Shown here in pieces: positions 1 through 8,500 of a stretch of 64,000 nucleotides of DNA. The position numbers were made by a program, and so were the translations under genes. The DNA comes from Microbacterium gubbeenense DSM 15944 (GTDB taxonomy: Bacteria; Actinomycetota; Actinomycetes; Actinomycetales; Microbacteriaceae): positions 186,001 through 250,000 of the forward strand of contig NZ_AUGQ01000001.1 in assembly GCF_000422745.1 (NCBI RefSeq). Direction: 5' to 3'. Below the pieces are notes generated by a model that ran no database searches, was not told the origin of the DNA, and saw only the letters and a program-made list of their open reading frames with translations. The first letter of the stretch is position 1. Every line of letters starts with the position of its first letter.

Positions 1-312
1 AGCGATCGGAGTGTCGTTCGGCAGCGCCAGCGCCACCAGCAGCGCCGTGGGACGCGCGCCCATCGCCGCGATGTCGGCGAGGTTGACGGCGGCGGCCTTC
101 CAGCCGAGCGAGTACCCGTCGGACCACTCGCGTCGGAAGTCGGGCCCCTCGATGAGAGTGTCGGTCGTCGCGACGACCGCTCCGCTGACGGCGAGCACCG
201 CCGCATCATCGCCGACACCGATCATGGTCGCGCGCGCCGTGCCCGTGCGCGCGGCGATCCGCGACAAGATCTCGCGCTCGGAGAGGTCGCCGACGACCTG
301 GGGTGTGCTCAC
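1..312 (-). CDS. thiL: Thiamine-monophosphate kinase, N-terminal part (cut by window edge)
   Basis: Catalyses ATP-dependent phosphorylation of thiamine monophosphate to thiamine diphosphate in the cytosol. Only the first 104 codons are present; the gene runs off the left edge. Reading from a GTG at 312, the translation shows the ThiL hallmarks: SEREIL near the N-terminus, the metal-binding GVGDDAAVL segment at about residues 33-41, TTDTLIEGPDFRREW, then GWKAAAVNLADIAAMGA. This is the AIRS/PurM-like N-terminal domain. Divergent from the DUF3515 lipoprotein, with 47 bp between the starts. The same thiL / DUF3515 / ddl / gpsA neighbourhood is known from mycobacteria. The start is chosen because the family begins just before SERE; the purine-rich GAAGG touches the GTG, so a leaderless start is possible. 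Confidence 0.93.
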   Translation of the reverse strand, partial: MSTPQVVGDLSEREILSRIAARTGTARATMIGVGDDAAVLAVSGAVVATTDTLIEGPDFRREWSDGYSLGWKAAAVNLADIAAMGARPTALLVALALPNDTPIA

Positions 313-347
313 CCTTCAACCCTAAGGAGCACACAGGCGCGCACGAA

Positions 348-353
348 TAGGCT
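348..353 (+). promoter_or_regulatory. Putative -10 box (TAGGCT) of the DUF3515 gene
   Basis: TAGGCT ends 6 nt before the GTG at 360, and no separate Shine-Dalgarno can be seen. This spacing puts transcription initiation at or next to the start codon, as for several other genes in this window. No clear -35 is visible. Confidence 0.4.
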
Positions 354-359
354 GAGAGG

Positions 360-848
360 GTGATTCGTCGTCTGTCCGCACTCGGAGCGCTCGCGCTCAT
401 CGCCGTTGCCGCGGGATGCACCCCGACGGTGCACCTCGAGACCGCGCCGAACGCGAACGATCCGCTGTGCGCGGACGTCAGCGTGCGCCTGCCGCAGACG
501 ATCGGCGACAACGACCGCGTGTGGACGGACGCGCAGTCGACGGCCGCCTGGGGGGATCCGAGCGTGGTGCTGTTCACCTGCGGACTCGAACCGCCCGCCC
601 CCTCGACGCTGCAGTGCGTCTCGTTCGGCGGCGTCGACTGGCTCGTCGACGACGCCGAACGGCCCTACCTGCGGCTGACGACGTACGGCCGCACGCCGGC
701 CGCGCAGGTGTATGTGAACACCGAGGAGATCTCGGGAGACGCGGCGCTCGATGCCATCTCCCTGCAGGTCGCCGCACTGCCGCAGGATTCCGAGTGCACC
801 TCGGTCGAGGAATCGGACCCCGACCAGAACGCCCCGCAGACGGGCTAA
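360..848 (+). CDS. DUF3515 family lipoprotein
   Basis: 162-residue predicted lipoprotein of unknown function. It starts with a short basic signal peptide (MIRR), a hydrophobic stretch of about 12 residues and a lipobox ending AAGC, so Cys20 would be lipidated and the mature protein would face outwards. The mature part has several Cys residues (LCAD, FTCG, LQCV, SECT) and a VSFGGVDWLV segment typical of DUF3515 proteins. It lies on the opposite strand inside an otherwise minus-strand cell-wall/cofactor cluster, and its stop overlaps the ddl stop by 4 nt (CTAA). The M. tuberculosis counterpart next to ddlA has the same inverted orientation. Start is GTG with a -10-like TAGGCT 6 nt upstream. Function is not known; an envelope role is only suggested by the neighbours. 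Confidence 0.85.
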   Translation: MIRRLSALGALALIAVAAGCTPTVHLETAPNANDPLCADVSVRLPQTIGDNDRVWTDAQSTAAWGDPSVVLFTCGLEPPAPSTLQCVSFGGVDWLVDDAERPYLRLTTYGRTPAAQVYVNTEEISGDAALDAISLQVAALPQDSECTSVEESDPDQNAPQTG

Positions 849-1930
849 GCCCTGGCGAGCTCGATCAGCTCGGAGATCAGGTCGGCGTAGCTGAGACCGG
901 TCGCCACCCAGCACTTCGGGTACATCGAGATCGGCGTGAAGCCGGGCATCGTGTTCAGCTCGTTGACGATGACCTCGCCGTCGTCCGTGAGGAACACGTC
1001 GACGCGCGCGAGCCCGCGGCCGTCGACCGCGTCGAACGCGCGAGCGCCGATCTCGCGGATCCGCACCGTCTGTTCGTCGGTGAGGTCGGCCGGGCACACG
1101 ACATCGGCGCCGTCGCCGCCGAGGTACTTGCCCTCGAAGTCGTAGAACTCGCGCGTGGTCAGCACGATCTCGCCCGGCAGCGACGCGCGGGTGGGCTCGG
1201 ATCCGCGCCCCTCGAGCACGGCGACCTCGATCTCGCGCCCGACGATGCCGCGCTCGATCAGCACCTTGTCGTCCTCGGCGTACGCCACGGCCATGGCCTC
1301 GGCCAGCTCGGACTCGTCGTGGGCCTTGGACACGCCGACGCTCGAGCCCGCGCGCGCGGGCTTCACGAACACCGGGTACGACAGCTCGGCGACCTCGCCG
1401 CGCACGACACCGGGTTCGGCGTTCCAGCGGCCTCGGCGCACCGTGATGCCCGGAGCCGTGGGAATGCCGTCGGCCTCGAGAGCGATCTTCATGAAGTGCT
1501 TGTCCATGCAGATGGCCGAATCGAGCACGCCGCCGCCGGCGTAAGGAATCTCGAGGATGTCGAGGAAGCCCTGCACCGTGCCGTCCTCGCCGTGCAGGCC
1601 ATGCAGGATCGGCAGCACGACGTCGACCTCGCCGAGCGACTCGACGGATCCGTTCTCGCGCTCCACGCGCAGCTCGCGGGGGCCGCCCGGCATCGGCCAG
1701 ATGATCCGCGATCCGTTGTCGACGACCTGCGGCAGCTTGTCGGCATCGAGACGGAACCGCGCGGGATCGTCCTTCTCGAGGACGAAGACGCCGTCGCGCG
1801 TGATGCCGATCGGAATCACGTTGTACCGCTCTCGGTCAATTGCGCCGAGAACTCCCCCCGCCGTCGCCGAAGAGATCTCGTGCTCGCTCGAGCGTCCGCC
1901 GAAGAGCACCGCCACGGTCGCCTGCTGCAT
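845..1930 (-). CDS. ddl: D-alanine--D-alanine ligase
   Basis: Makes the D-Ala-D-Ala dipeptide for peptidoglycan precursors, using ATP in the cytosol. 361 residues, the usual length. Visible family features are the N-terminal VLFGGRSSEHEIS (preATP-grasp), the ATP-grasp VKPARAGSSVGVSKA, the EFYDFEGKYL omega-loop region, and the C-terminal ARVDVFLTDDGEVIVNELNTMPGFT with the Mg-binding Asn and Glu. A strong Shine-Dalgarno (AGGAGGAG) ends about 7 nt before the ATG and sits inside the 3' end of gpsA. It shares a 95-nt overlap with gpsA upstream and a 4-nt convergent overlap with the DUF3515 gene downstream. It would be transcribed with murA-plsC-gpsA as a cell-wall/membrane operon. Confidence 0.97.
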   Translation of the reverse strand: MQQATVAVLFGGRSSEHEISSATAGGVLGAIDRERYNVIPIGITRDGVFVLEKDDPARFRLDADKLPQVVDNGSRIIWPMPGGPRELRVERENGSVESLGEVDVVLPILHGLHGEDGTVQGFLDILEIPYAGGGVLDSAICMDKHFMKIALEADGIPTAPGITVRRGRWNAEPGVVRGEVAELSYPVFVKPARAGSSVGVSKAHDESELAEAMAVAYAEDDKVLIERGIVGREIEVAVLEGRGSEPTRASLPGEIVLTTREFYDFEGKYLGGDGADVVCPADLTDEQTVRIREIGARAFDAVDGRGLARVDVFLTDDGEVIVNELNTMPGFTPISMYPKCWVATGLSYADLISELIELARA

Positions 1931-2942
1931 GCTGAATCTCCTCCTGGGGAGTGTCGTCGTCTGTCGTCAGGTGCGGTGCGATGTCTCGCGGCACCATCGT
2001 GCCATCGAGCACCATCTTCACCTGCTGCACGATCGGCATGTCGACGCCCTTGGCCTGCGCGAGCTGCAGGATCGGGGCGACCGAGCTGAGCCCCTCCGCC
2101 GTCTGTTCCATGTGCGCGACGACGTCGTTGAGCGTGTAGCCCTGACCGAGCAGACGACCAGCGGTGTTGTTGCGGCTCAGCGGCGACTGGCACGTGGCGA
2201 TCAGGTCGCCGAGCCCCGCCAGGCCCTGCATCGTCTCGTGCTGCGCACCGTAGGCGACGGCGAAGTCGGTCATCTCGACGAGCCCGCGGGTGATGATCGA
2301 TGCCTTGGTGTTCTCGCCGTAGCCGACGCCGTCGACGATGCCGGTCGCCACGGCGATGAGGTTCTTCAGCACGCCGCCGAACTCGGTTCCGGCGACATCG
2401 GTGTTGACGAACGTGCGGAAGTAGCTGTTCGAGCAGGTGCGCGCGACCTGCGCGGCCGTGTCCGCGCTGTGCGACGAGGCCACCGCCGCGGTCGGCTGCT
2501 CCTGCGCGACCTCGCGGGCGAGGTTCGGGCCCCCGACGACCGCGACGCGCGATCGGTCGCAGCCGAGGACCTCCTCGATGATCTCGCTCATCCGGCGCCC
2601 GGAGCGCTGTTCGACGCCCTTCATCAAGCTCACGACCGGCGCATCGCTCTTGGCGAGGATGGGGCGCACCTGCTTGAGCGTCTCGCGCGCCGATTTGCTC
2701 GGAACCGCGATGTAGACCTCGTCGGCGCCCTCGAGGGCGCGCGCGATGTCGTGCGTGGCGTGCATCGAACGGGGCAGGTTGATGCCCGACAGGTAGCGCG
2801 AGTTGCGCTTGGCCTCGTCGATCTCGCGCGCGAGCTCGGGCCGCCTCGCCCACATCGTCACGCGGGATCCGCCGTCGGCGAGGATCTTGCCGAACGTCGT
2901 TCCCCAGCTTCCGGCGCCGAGAACCGTGATCCGGGCGCTCAC
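1836..2942 (-). CDS. gpsA: Glycerol-3-phosphate dehydrogenase [NAD(P)+]
   Basis: Reduces dihydroxyacetone phosphate to sn-glycerol 3-phosphate, the backbone for phospholipids. Rossmann motif VLGAGSWGTTFGK is at residues 6-18; the catalytic region has GGPNLAREVA, the catalytic Lys in LKNLIAVATGI, and NTKASIITRGLVEM; the C-terminal domain has GLAGLGDLIATC and SRNNTAGRLLG. The GTG start at 2942 overlaps the plsC stop (GTGA). The protein is 368 residues, longer than the usual 330-340. The extra C-terminal part (about 31 residues, ending GGGSSRRN) is read out of frame through the ddl Shine-Dalgarno and first codons, giving an unusual 95-nt overlap. Either the ancestral stop was lost or the reading frame shifts near 1950. 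The catalytic core is intact, so activity is expected. Confidence 0.95.
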   Translation of the reverse strand: MSARITVLGAGSWGTTFGKILADGGSRVTMWARRPELAREIDEAKRNSRYLSGINLPRSMHATHDIARALEGADEVYIAVPSKSARETLKQVRPILAKSDAPVVSLMKGVEQRSGRRMSEIIEEVLGCDRSRVAVVGGPNLAREVAQEQPTAAVASSHSADTAAQVARTCSNSYFRTFVNTDVAGTEFGGVLKNLIAVATGIVDGVGYGENTKASIITRGLVEMTDFAVAYGAQHETMQGLAGLGDLIATCQSPLSRNNTAGRLLGQGYTLNDVVAHMEQTAEGLSSVAPILQLAQAKGVDMPIVQQVKMVLDGTMVPRDIAPHLTTDDDTPQEEIQHAAGDRGGALRRTLERARDLFGDGGGSSRRN

Positions 2943-3679
2943 ATGCGCCCCGTCTCGTTCTGACCGTTCTTCATCGGATCCCACCGCTCGAGCGGAGCGG
3001 TCTCGCCGCGAAGCTGCTCGAGCAGTCGCGTGATCGCCGCCATCACGCGATCTGTCGCCTCGGTGAACGTGCCCTGCGCGTGCTCGCGGCCCGCGAGGTC
3101 GCTGACATCGACCCGCTCGCCGATGACGACCGTCACCTGGCGGCGCGGCGGGAACGGCTTGAGCTTGCCGTACCGCGGCATGAACTGCTGCTCGCCCCAG
3201 TGGGCGACCGGGATGAGGGGGATGTCGCCGGCCAGCGCGAGCCGCACGGCGCCCGACTTGCCGCGCATCGGCCACAGGTCGGGGTCGCGCGTCAGCGTGC
3301 CCTCGGGGTAGACGATGACGCCGCGCGAATTCTCGACGATTTCGGTCGCCTGGGCGATCGACTGCGCTGCCCCGGACTTGCCGCGGGTGACCGGCACCAT
3401 TCCGGTCGAGCGCATGGCCCAGCCAAGCACGGGAACCTTGAAGAGGCTCTCCTTCGCCATGAATCGCGGAGCGCGCCCGATGCGCCACGTGGCGATTGCG
3501 ACCGTCAGCGGATCGATTTCGCTGTGGTGATTGGGAGTGAGCACGTAGGCGCCGTCGCTCGGAAGGTTCTCCGCGCCACGCACCTCAATCTTCGCGAACC
3601 ACCCCATGACGGGGATCACGATCGCGGCGAGCAGCCAGAACAGACTCGGTCGCGACTTCTCCTGCGAGGCCCGCGCCAT
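2939..3679 (-). CDS. PlsC-like lysophospholipid acyltransferase
   Basis: 1-acyl-sn-glycerol-3-phosphate acyltransferase family, acting at the inner face of the membrane. One N-terminal hydrophobic segment (LFWLLAAIVIPVMGWF) precedes the catalytic HX4D motif in TPNHHSEIDPL; further blocks are RFMAKESLF, the VIVYPEGTLTRD motif that binds the glycerol-phosphate, and LIPVAHWGEQQ. Family length (246 residues). ATG at 3679 overlaps the murA stop by 1 nt (TGATG) and the stop overlaps the gpsA start by 4 nt, so translational coupling is likely. Being next to gpsA, which makes its glycerol-phosphate precursor, supports a phospholipid role, although the exact acyl acceptor cannot be read from sequence. 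Confidence 0.92.
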   Translation of the reverse strand: MARASQEKSRPSLFWLLAAIVIPVMGWFAKIEVRGAENLPSDGAYVLTPNHHSEIDPLTVAIATWRIGRAPRFMAKESLFKVPVLGWAMRSTGMVPVTRGKSGAAQSIAQATEIVENSRGVIVYPEGTLTRDPDLWPMRGKSGAVRLALAGDIPLIPVAHWGEQQFMPRYGKLKPFPPRRQVTVVIGERVDVSDLAGREHAQGTFTEATDRVMAAITRLLEQLRGETAPLERWDPMKNGQNETGRM

Positions 3680-5040
3680 CAGCCTACGACGTCGAAATCA
3701 GCGCCGAGCGCGATGAGCTTGTCGAAGAACTTCTCGTACCCGCGGCGGATGATGCCGACGTTCGAGACCACGGACGTGCCTTCGGCAGCGAGCGCCGCGA
3801 TCACGTACGCGAACCCGCCGCGGAGGTCGGGAACGACGATGTCAGCGCCCTTGAGCGGAGTCGGGCCGGTGATGACGGCGGCCTGCTCCAGCTCGCGCTC
3901 CGGAACGCGGCGGTACGCGCCCTTGAGCCCGTCGTGGTGCACGACGATGTCGGACCCCATCTGGTTCAGCGCCGAGGTGAAGCCCAGCCGGTTCTCGTAG
4001 ACGGTCTCGTGCACGATCGATACGCCCTCCGCCTGGGTGAGCGCGACGATGAGCGGCTGCTGCCAGTCGGTCATGAAGCCGGGGTGCACGTCGGTCTCGA
4101 CCATGACGGGCGTCAGCGGGGTCTTCGAGCGGCGGAACGTGATGCCGTCGTCGGTGATATCGAAGGATCCGCCGGTCTTGCGGAAGACGTTGAGGAACGT
4201 GAGCATCTCGTACTGGCGCGCGCCCTTGACGAAGATCTCGCCGTCGGTCGCGAGCGCGGCGCAGGCCCAGCTGGCGGCTTCGTTGCGGTCGAACAGGCTG
4301 CGGTGGTCGTAGCCCTTGAGCTCGGAGACGCCCTCGATGAAGATGACGCGGTTCGGCTCGTACGAGATGATGGCGCCCATCTTCTGCAGCACGCCGATGA
4401 GGTCCATGATCTCGGGCTCGATCGCCGCGTTGCGCAGCTCGGTGACGCCCTTCGCGCGCACGGCTGTCAGGAGCACCTGCTCCGTCGCGCCGACGCTCGG
4501 GTACGGCAGCTCGATGTTCGCGCCGTGCAGGCCGTCGGGCGCCGACAGGCGGATGCCGTTCGGCTGCTTGTCGACGATGGCGCCGAAGTTGCGGAGCGCC
4601 TCGAGGTGGAAGTCGATCGGGCGATCGCCGATACGGCATCCACCGAGGTCGGGGATGAACGCCTGTCCGAGCACGTGCAGCAGCGGGCCGCAGAACAGGA
4701 TCGGAATCCGGCTCGACCCGGCGTGCGCGTCGATCTCCTCGAACCCTGCGGACTTCGCGCGCGTCGGGTCGAGCACGAGCGAGCCCGGCTCGTCACCCTC
4801 AGTCACGCTGACGCCGTGCACCTCGAGGAGCGACCGGACGACCTCGACGTCGCGGATCTCCGGGACATCGCGGAGCGTCGACGGCGTCTCACCCAGGAGC
4901 GAGGCCACCATCGCTTTCGTCGCGAGGTTCTTCGCGCCCTTCACGTCGACCTGCCCGCGCAGCGGCTGGCCGCCCCGGATCTCCAGAACGTCGCCCTTGG
5001 CGGGTGTCTTCTGCGCGTCAGTTCCTGCTACGAGCGTCAT
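3679..5040 (-). CDS. murA: UDP-N-acetylglucosamine 1-carboxyvinyltransferase
   Basis: Transfers enolpyruvate from PEP to UDP-GlcNAc, the first committed step of peptidoglycan synthesis. 453 residues; the two-domain EPSP-synthase fold shows as VDVKGAKNLATKAMVASLL near residue 31 and repeated domain blocks. The catalytic, fosfomycin-sensitive Cys is present as Cys135 in DLGGCRIGDRPID, unlike mycobacteria, where it is Asp. The N-terminus carries about 15 extra residues before LEIRGG; an alternative internal start cannot be excluded. It leads the murA-plsC-gpsA-ddl run and lies 64 bp after leuD. Confidence 0.96.
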   Translation of the reverse strand: MTLVAGTDAQKTPAKGDVLEIRGGQPLRGQVDVKGAKNLATKAMVASLLGETPSTLRDVPEIRDVEVVRSLLEVHGVSVTEGDEPGSLVLDPTRAKSAGFEEIDAHAGSSRIPILFCGPLLHVLGQAFIPDLGGCRIGDRPIDFHLEALRNFGAIVDKQPNGIRLSAPDGLHGANIELPYPSVGATEQVLLTAVRAKGVTELRNAAIEPEIMDLIGVLQKMGAIISYEPNRVIFIEGVSELKGYDHRSLFDRNEAASWACAALATDGEIFVKGARQYEMLTFLNVFRKTGGSFDITDDGITFRRSKTPLTPVMVETDVHPGFMTDWQQPLIVALTQAEGVSIVHETVYENRLGFTSALNQMGSDIVVHHDGLKGAYRRVPERELEQAAVITGPTPLKGADIVVPDLRGGFAYVIAALAAEGTSVVSNVGIIRRGYEKFFDKLIALGADFDVVG

Positions 5041-5104
5041 TCCAGTGGATCCTCACTTCGATACCGCGACCAGCCGCGCCCGGGTCTCGGGTCGGCCTCT
5101 CAGC

Positions 5105-5701
5105 TCACGGAACCGGAAGGGTCCGCGGCCGCCACGCCTCTCGGCGGGCCTCGAACTTCGTGATCTCGTCCTGATGCCGGAGCGTGAGCCCGATATCGTC
5201 GAGGCCTTCGAGGAGCCGCCACCTAGTGTAATCGTCGATCTCGAACGGAGCCGTATAGTCGCCAAGAGTCACGGTGCACGCCACGAGATCGACCGTGATC
5301 TCGACGCCCGGGTTCGCGCCGATCGCGGCCCAGAGATTCTCGAGGACCTCCTCGGTGATGACGCCGGCGATCAGCCCCTGCTTCCCGGCGTTGCCGCGGA
5401 AGATGTCGGCGAACCGCGGCGACAGCACGACCTGGAAGCCGTAGTCGCGCAGCGCCCAGACGGCGTGCTCGCGGCTCGAACCGGTGCCGAAATCGGGCCC
5501 CGCCACGAGAACCGTCGCGTTCCGGAAGGCATCCTGGTTCAGCACGAAATCATCCTGCTGGCGCCAGTTGTAGAACAGCGCGTCGTCGAAGCCGGTCTTC
5601 GTGACCCGCTTGAGGAAGACCGCCGGGATCACCTGGTCGGTGTCGACGTTCGACCGCTTCAGCGGCGCGGCCACACCCGTGTGCGTCGTGAACTTCTCCA
5701 T
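5105..5701 (-). CDS. leuD: 3-isopropylmalate dehydratase, small subunit
   Basis: Small (swivel-domain) subunit of isopropylmalate isomerase in leucine synthesis, pairing with LeuC. 198 residues, the bacterial length. Recognised by [20 protein letters not shown] at the N-terminus, the substrate-binding [14 protein letters not shown] block, and [22 protein letters not shown] at 5701 follows the leuC stop by 2 nt, so the pair is translationally linked. It overlaps a long reading frame in the same register that runs back through leuC; the LeuD start is set by homology and by the leuC stop. Confidence 0.96.
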   Translation of the reverse strand: MEKFTTHTGVAAPLKRSNVDTDQVIPAVFLKRVTKTGFDDALFYNWRQQDDFVLNQDAFRNATVLVAGPDFGTGSSREHAVWALRDYGFQVVLSPRFADIFRGNAGKQGLIAGVITEEVLENLWAAIGANPGVEITVDLVACTVTLGDYTAPFEIDDYTRWRLLEGLDDIGLTLRHQDEITKFEARREAWRPRTLPVP

Positions 5702-5703
5702 GA

Positions 5704-7164
5704 TCAGGCTCCCACCAGCTCGCGGTCGTCGGCATTGTCGAGGTCGCTCGGGCTCGACAGGGTGCCGCGCACCGCCGTCGCCGCCGCCACCAGCGGAGAA
5801 ACCAGGTGCGTGCGCCCGCCCTTGCCCTGGCGGCCCTCGAAGTTGCGGTTGCTCGTCGAGGCGCACCGCTCCCCCGGCGCCAACTGATCCGGGTTCATGC
5901 CGAGGCACATCGAGCAGCCGGCGAAGCGCCATTCCGCGCCGAAGTCGGTGACGATCTTGTCGATCCCCTCCGCCTCGGCTTCCAGCCGAACGCGGGCCGA
6001 GCCGGGAACGACCATGACCCGGACGCCCTCGGCCTTCGTGCGGCCCTGGATGACCGACGCGAACGCGCGCAGATCCTCGATGCGACTGTTCGTGCACGAG
6101 CCCATGAACACGGCGTCGACCGCGATGTCCTTCATCGGGGTGCCGGGCGCGATATCCATGTACTCGAATGCGCGCTCGGCGCTCTGGCGCGCCTCGTCGT
6201 CGGCGAAGCTGTCGAGCGTCGGGACTGCGTCGTTCAGCGACACACCCTGGCCGGGGTTCGTGCCCCACGTGACGAAGGGCTCGAGCTCGTTCGCGTCGAT
6301 GAACACCTCGGCGTCGAACGTTGCACCCTCGTCGGTCGGCAGCGTCGTCCAATACGCGACCGCGTCGTCCCAGTCCTGGCCCTTCGGCGCGTGGTCGCGG
6401 CCCTTCACGTACTCGAACGTCGTCTCGTCGGGCGCGACCATGCCGGCCCGGGCGCCTGCCTCGATCGACATGTTGCAGATCGTCATGCGACCTTCCATCG
6501 ACAGGGCGCGGATCGCGCTGCCGCGGTACTCGAGCACGTAGCCCTGGCCGCCGCCGGTGCCGATCTTCGCGATGACCGCGAGGATGATGTCCTTCGCCGT
6601 CACGCCGGTCTTCAGCTCGCCCTCGACGTTGATCGCCATCGTCTTGAACGGCTTCAGCGGCAGGGTCTGCGTGGCCATGACGTGCTCGACCTCGCTGGTG
6701 CCGATGCCGAACGCCAGCGAACCGAACGCGCCGTGGGTCGAGGTGTGGCTGTCGCCGCAGACGACCGTCATGCCCGGCATCGTGAGCCCGAGCTGCGGGC
6801 CCATGACGTGCACGATGCCCTGTTCGGCGTCGCCCAGCGAATGCAGGCGCACGCCGTACTCCGCGGCGTTCTTCCGCAGCGTGTCGACCTGTGTGCGGCT
6901 CGTGAGGTCGACGATCGGCTTGTCGATCGCCAGCGTCGGAGTGTTGTGATCCTCCGTGCCGATCGTCAGGTCGACGCGTCGAAGCGGACGACCTTCGGTG
7001 CGGAGGCCGTCGAACGCCTGCGGGCTCGTCACCTCGTGGATCAGGTGGAGGTCGATGTAGATCAGATCGGGTTCCTGGCCCGAACCGGGAACGACGACGT
7101 GGTCGTCCCACAGCTTCTCGGCCAGCGTGCGCGGGTGATCAGTGATGTGGATGTCAGCGCTCAT
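5704..7164 (-). CDS. leuC: 3-isopropylmalate dehydratase, large subunit
   Basis: Aconitase-superfamily [4Fe-4S] subunit that isomerises 2- to 3-isopropylmalate. 486 residues. The three cluster ligands are visible: Cys357 (FMGSCTNSR) and Cys417/Cys420 ([10 protein letters not shown]). Other family blocks are [28 protein letters not shown] and [25 protein letters not shown] Shine-Dalgarno lies about 12 nt before the ATG. It heads the leuCD pair; leuB and ilvE of the same pathway lie about 20 kb away in this window. Confidence 0.97.
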   Translation of the reverse strand: MSADIHITDHPRTLAEKLWDDHVVVPGSGQEPDLIYIDLHLIHEVTSPQAFDGLRTEGRPLRRVDLTIGTEDHNTPTLAIDKPIVDLTSRTQVDTLRKNAAEYGVRLHSLGDAEQGIVHVMGPQLGLTMPGMTVVCGDSHTSTHGAFGSLAFGIGTSEVEHVMATQTLPLKPFKTMAINVEGELKTGVTAKDIILAVIAKIGTGGGQGYVLEYRGSAIRALSMEGRMTICNMSIEAGARAGMVAPDETTFEYVKGRDHAPKGQDWDDAVAYWTTLPTDEGATFDAEVFIDANELEPFVTWGTNPGQGVSLNDAVPTLDSFADDEARQSAERAFEYMDIAPGTPMKDIAVDAVFMGSCTNSRIEDLRAFASVIQGRTKAEGVRVMVVPGSARVRLEAEAEGIDKIVTDFGAEWRFAGCSMCLGMNPDQLAPGERCASTSNRNFEGRQGKGGRTHLVSPLVAAATAVRGTLSSPSDLDNADDRELVGA

Positions 7165-7286
7165 GCGTGTTTCTTACTCCTAGACGAAGCGGTGTCGGCC
7201 GTCGACAGACTCCGCGACGGGGAAGGCCTAGAAACGGATCCCGTCGCGGCAGCTAAGAAGGAGGCTGTTGCACCGCACACGACGAG
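7165..7286. other. Leader/promoter region of leuCD, no gene seen
   Basis: No convincing open frame. This stretch should contain the leuC leader. A TATTCT on the minus strand at 7285-7290 could be its -10, but it coincides with the T-rich tail of the terC terminator, so assignment is uncertain. No T-box or leucine-rich leader peptide was recognised. Confidence 0.3.
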
Positions 7287-7341
7287 AATAACAGAGTGCT
7301 CACCGCCGACCGTTCACGATGGCCGATCGGTGAGCACTCTG
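7287..7341 (-). terminator. Terminator downstream of terC
   Basis: A perfect 14-bp inverted repeat (CAGAGTGCTCACCG at 7292-7305 and its complement at 7328-7341) with a 22-nt loop is followed on the minus strand by TGTTATTCT. It lies 25 bp beyond the terC stop and upstream of leuC. Confidence 0.75.
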
Positions 7342-7365
7342 CTCAGGCATACACGCTGTGGCGTG

Positions 7366-8361
7366 TCATTCATTGCGGCTGGCCTGCTTCGACTCGAGGG
7401 AGTTCGCGATGAGGCTCGCCACGGTCGCGACGACCATCGACGCGACGATGACGCCGAGCGACAGCCAGTTGCTGATCTCCGGAGCCCACAGGATCGGCTC
7501 GCCGCCGTTGATGAACGGCAGCTCGTTGACGTGCATCGCGTGGAAGAACAGTTTCACGCCGATGAAGGCCAGGATGAACGCGACGCCGTACTTGAGGTAG
7601 CGCAGCTTGTCGAGCAGGTCACCGAGCAGGAAGTACAGCTGGCGCAGGCCCATGAGCGCGAACAGGTTCGTGGCGAAGACCAGGAACGGGTTCTGCGTGA
7701 TGCCGAAGATCGCGGGGATCGAGTCGATCGCGAAGATCAGGTCGGTCACACCGATCGACACGAAGACGATCACCATCGGCGTCAGTATCTTCTTGCCGTT
7801 CACCACCGTCCGCAGCTTCGCACCGTCGTACGCGTCGTGGATCGGGATGAACCGTCGCAGCACCCGCACGATGAACGATTCCGCCTGGGCGTCGCCGTCG
7901 TGCTCCTTCTCGAACACCTGCTTGGCCGCCGTGTATACGAGGAACGCGCCGAAGATGAAGAAGATCCAGCTGAAGTTCTCGATGAGCGCGGCGCCCAGGA
8001 GGATGAATCCGCCGCGCAGGATCAGCGCGATGATGATGCCGAACATCAGCACTTCCTGCTGATAACGCCTCGGCACCGAGAACTGCGTCATGATCAGCAC
8101 GAAGACGAACAGGTTATCGATCGATAGGCTGTACTCGGTGAGCCAGCCGCTCAAGAACTGGACGGCGTGCTCCGAGTCGCCGATCATCCAGAGCACCAGC
8201 GCGAATATCAGTGCGAGCGTGACGTAGAACGCGACCCAGAGCGCGGATTCCTTCGTCGAGGGAATGTGCGGCCGCTTGAGGATGAGCAACAGATCGGCGA
8301 TCAGGATCAGGACCAGGACGGTCATCGATCCGATCTCGAACCAGAGCGGAATAACATCCAT
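7366..8361 (-). CDS. TerC/Alx-family membrane protein (likely Mn2+ exporter)
   Basis: 331-residue integral membrane protein with 8-9 predicted transmembrane helices. Two conserved acidic family signatures are present: YSLSIDNLFVF (about residue 80) and DLIFAIDSIPAIFGIT (about residue 210). A hydrophilic loop (KEHDGDAQAESF) separates the two halves. Bacterial TerC/Alx/MeeF proteins export manganese, in part to load secreted metalloproteins, and are commonly controlled by the yybP-ykoY riboswitch; the leader here matches that element (8391-8495). The ATG has GAGAGG 6 nt upstream. A terminator follows. Tellurite resistance, the historical name of the family, is less likely as the main role. Confidence 0.92.
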   Translation of the reverse strand: MDVIPLWFEIGSMTVLVLILIADLLLILKRPHIPSTKESALWVAFYVTLALIFALVLWMIGDSEHAVQFLSGWLTEYSLSIDNLFVFVLIMTQFSVPRRYQQEVLMFGIIIALILRGGFILLGAALIENFSWIFFIFGAFLVYTAAKQVFEKEHDGDAQAESFIVRVLRRFIPIHDAYDGAKLRTVVNGKKILTPMVIVFVSIGVTDLIFAIDSIPAIFGITQNPFLVFATNLFALMGLRQLYFLLGDLLDKLRYLKYGVAFILAFIGVKLFFHAMHVNELPFINGGEPILWAPEISNWLSLGVIVASMVVATVASLIANSLESKQASRNE

Positions 8362-8390
8362 AGGGTGCCTCTCGGGGGGTCTGTTGACGT

Positions 8391-8495
8391 CCGAAAGTCT
8401 CTCCCCGCATCGGACGGATGCGCCACACGCCCGGAGCCTCTTCGATGGTGCTCGTGTTGACGCTGCGTGCGGTGACGGGATACTCCCTCTCGCGC
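8391..8495 (-). ncRNA. yybP-ykoY-type manganese riboswitch in the terC leader
   Basis: The terC leader contains the conserved parts of this family in the right order. The 5' element GGGAGTATC follows CGAGA, which pairs with TTTCG at the 3' end (P1). A stem CCGCACGC/GCGTGTGG (8465-8472 with 8423-8430) encloses the conserved CGTCAACACG and CTCCGG. A hairpin CGCATC/GATGCG (8417-8422 with 8406-8411) then leads into GGGGAGAGAC, equivalent to the conserved AGCAAGACC-type 3' strand. Alignment by eye to the Lactococcus lactis element keeps CGUCAA, CCGG and the GAGAC end. The outer P1 helix is short. In known members Mn2+ binding turns on the downstream exporter gene. Confidence 0.8.
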
Positions 8496-8500
8496 AGACC

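Noticed and set aside
416-2089. Long plus-strand frame opposite ddl and gpsA
   Set aside because: Arg/Ala/Asp-rich composition without motifs; it is the shadow frame of high-GC genes on the other strand. Dozens of similar frames occur across the window.
5105-7111. A single 668-codon frame spanning leuC and leuD
   Set aside because: Its first two thirds are Arg/Gly/His-rich and lie out of frame with leuC; only the last 198 codons are LeuD.
7292-7341. Inverted repeat upstream of leuC read as an attenuator
   Set aside because: It lies just after terC with a T-rich end on the minus strand and has no leucine codon leader; terminator of terC is the simpler reading.
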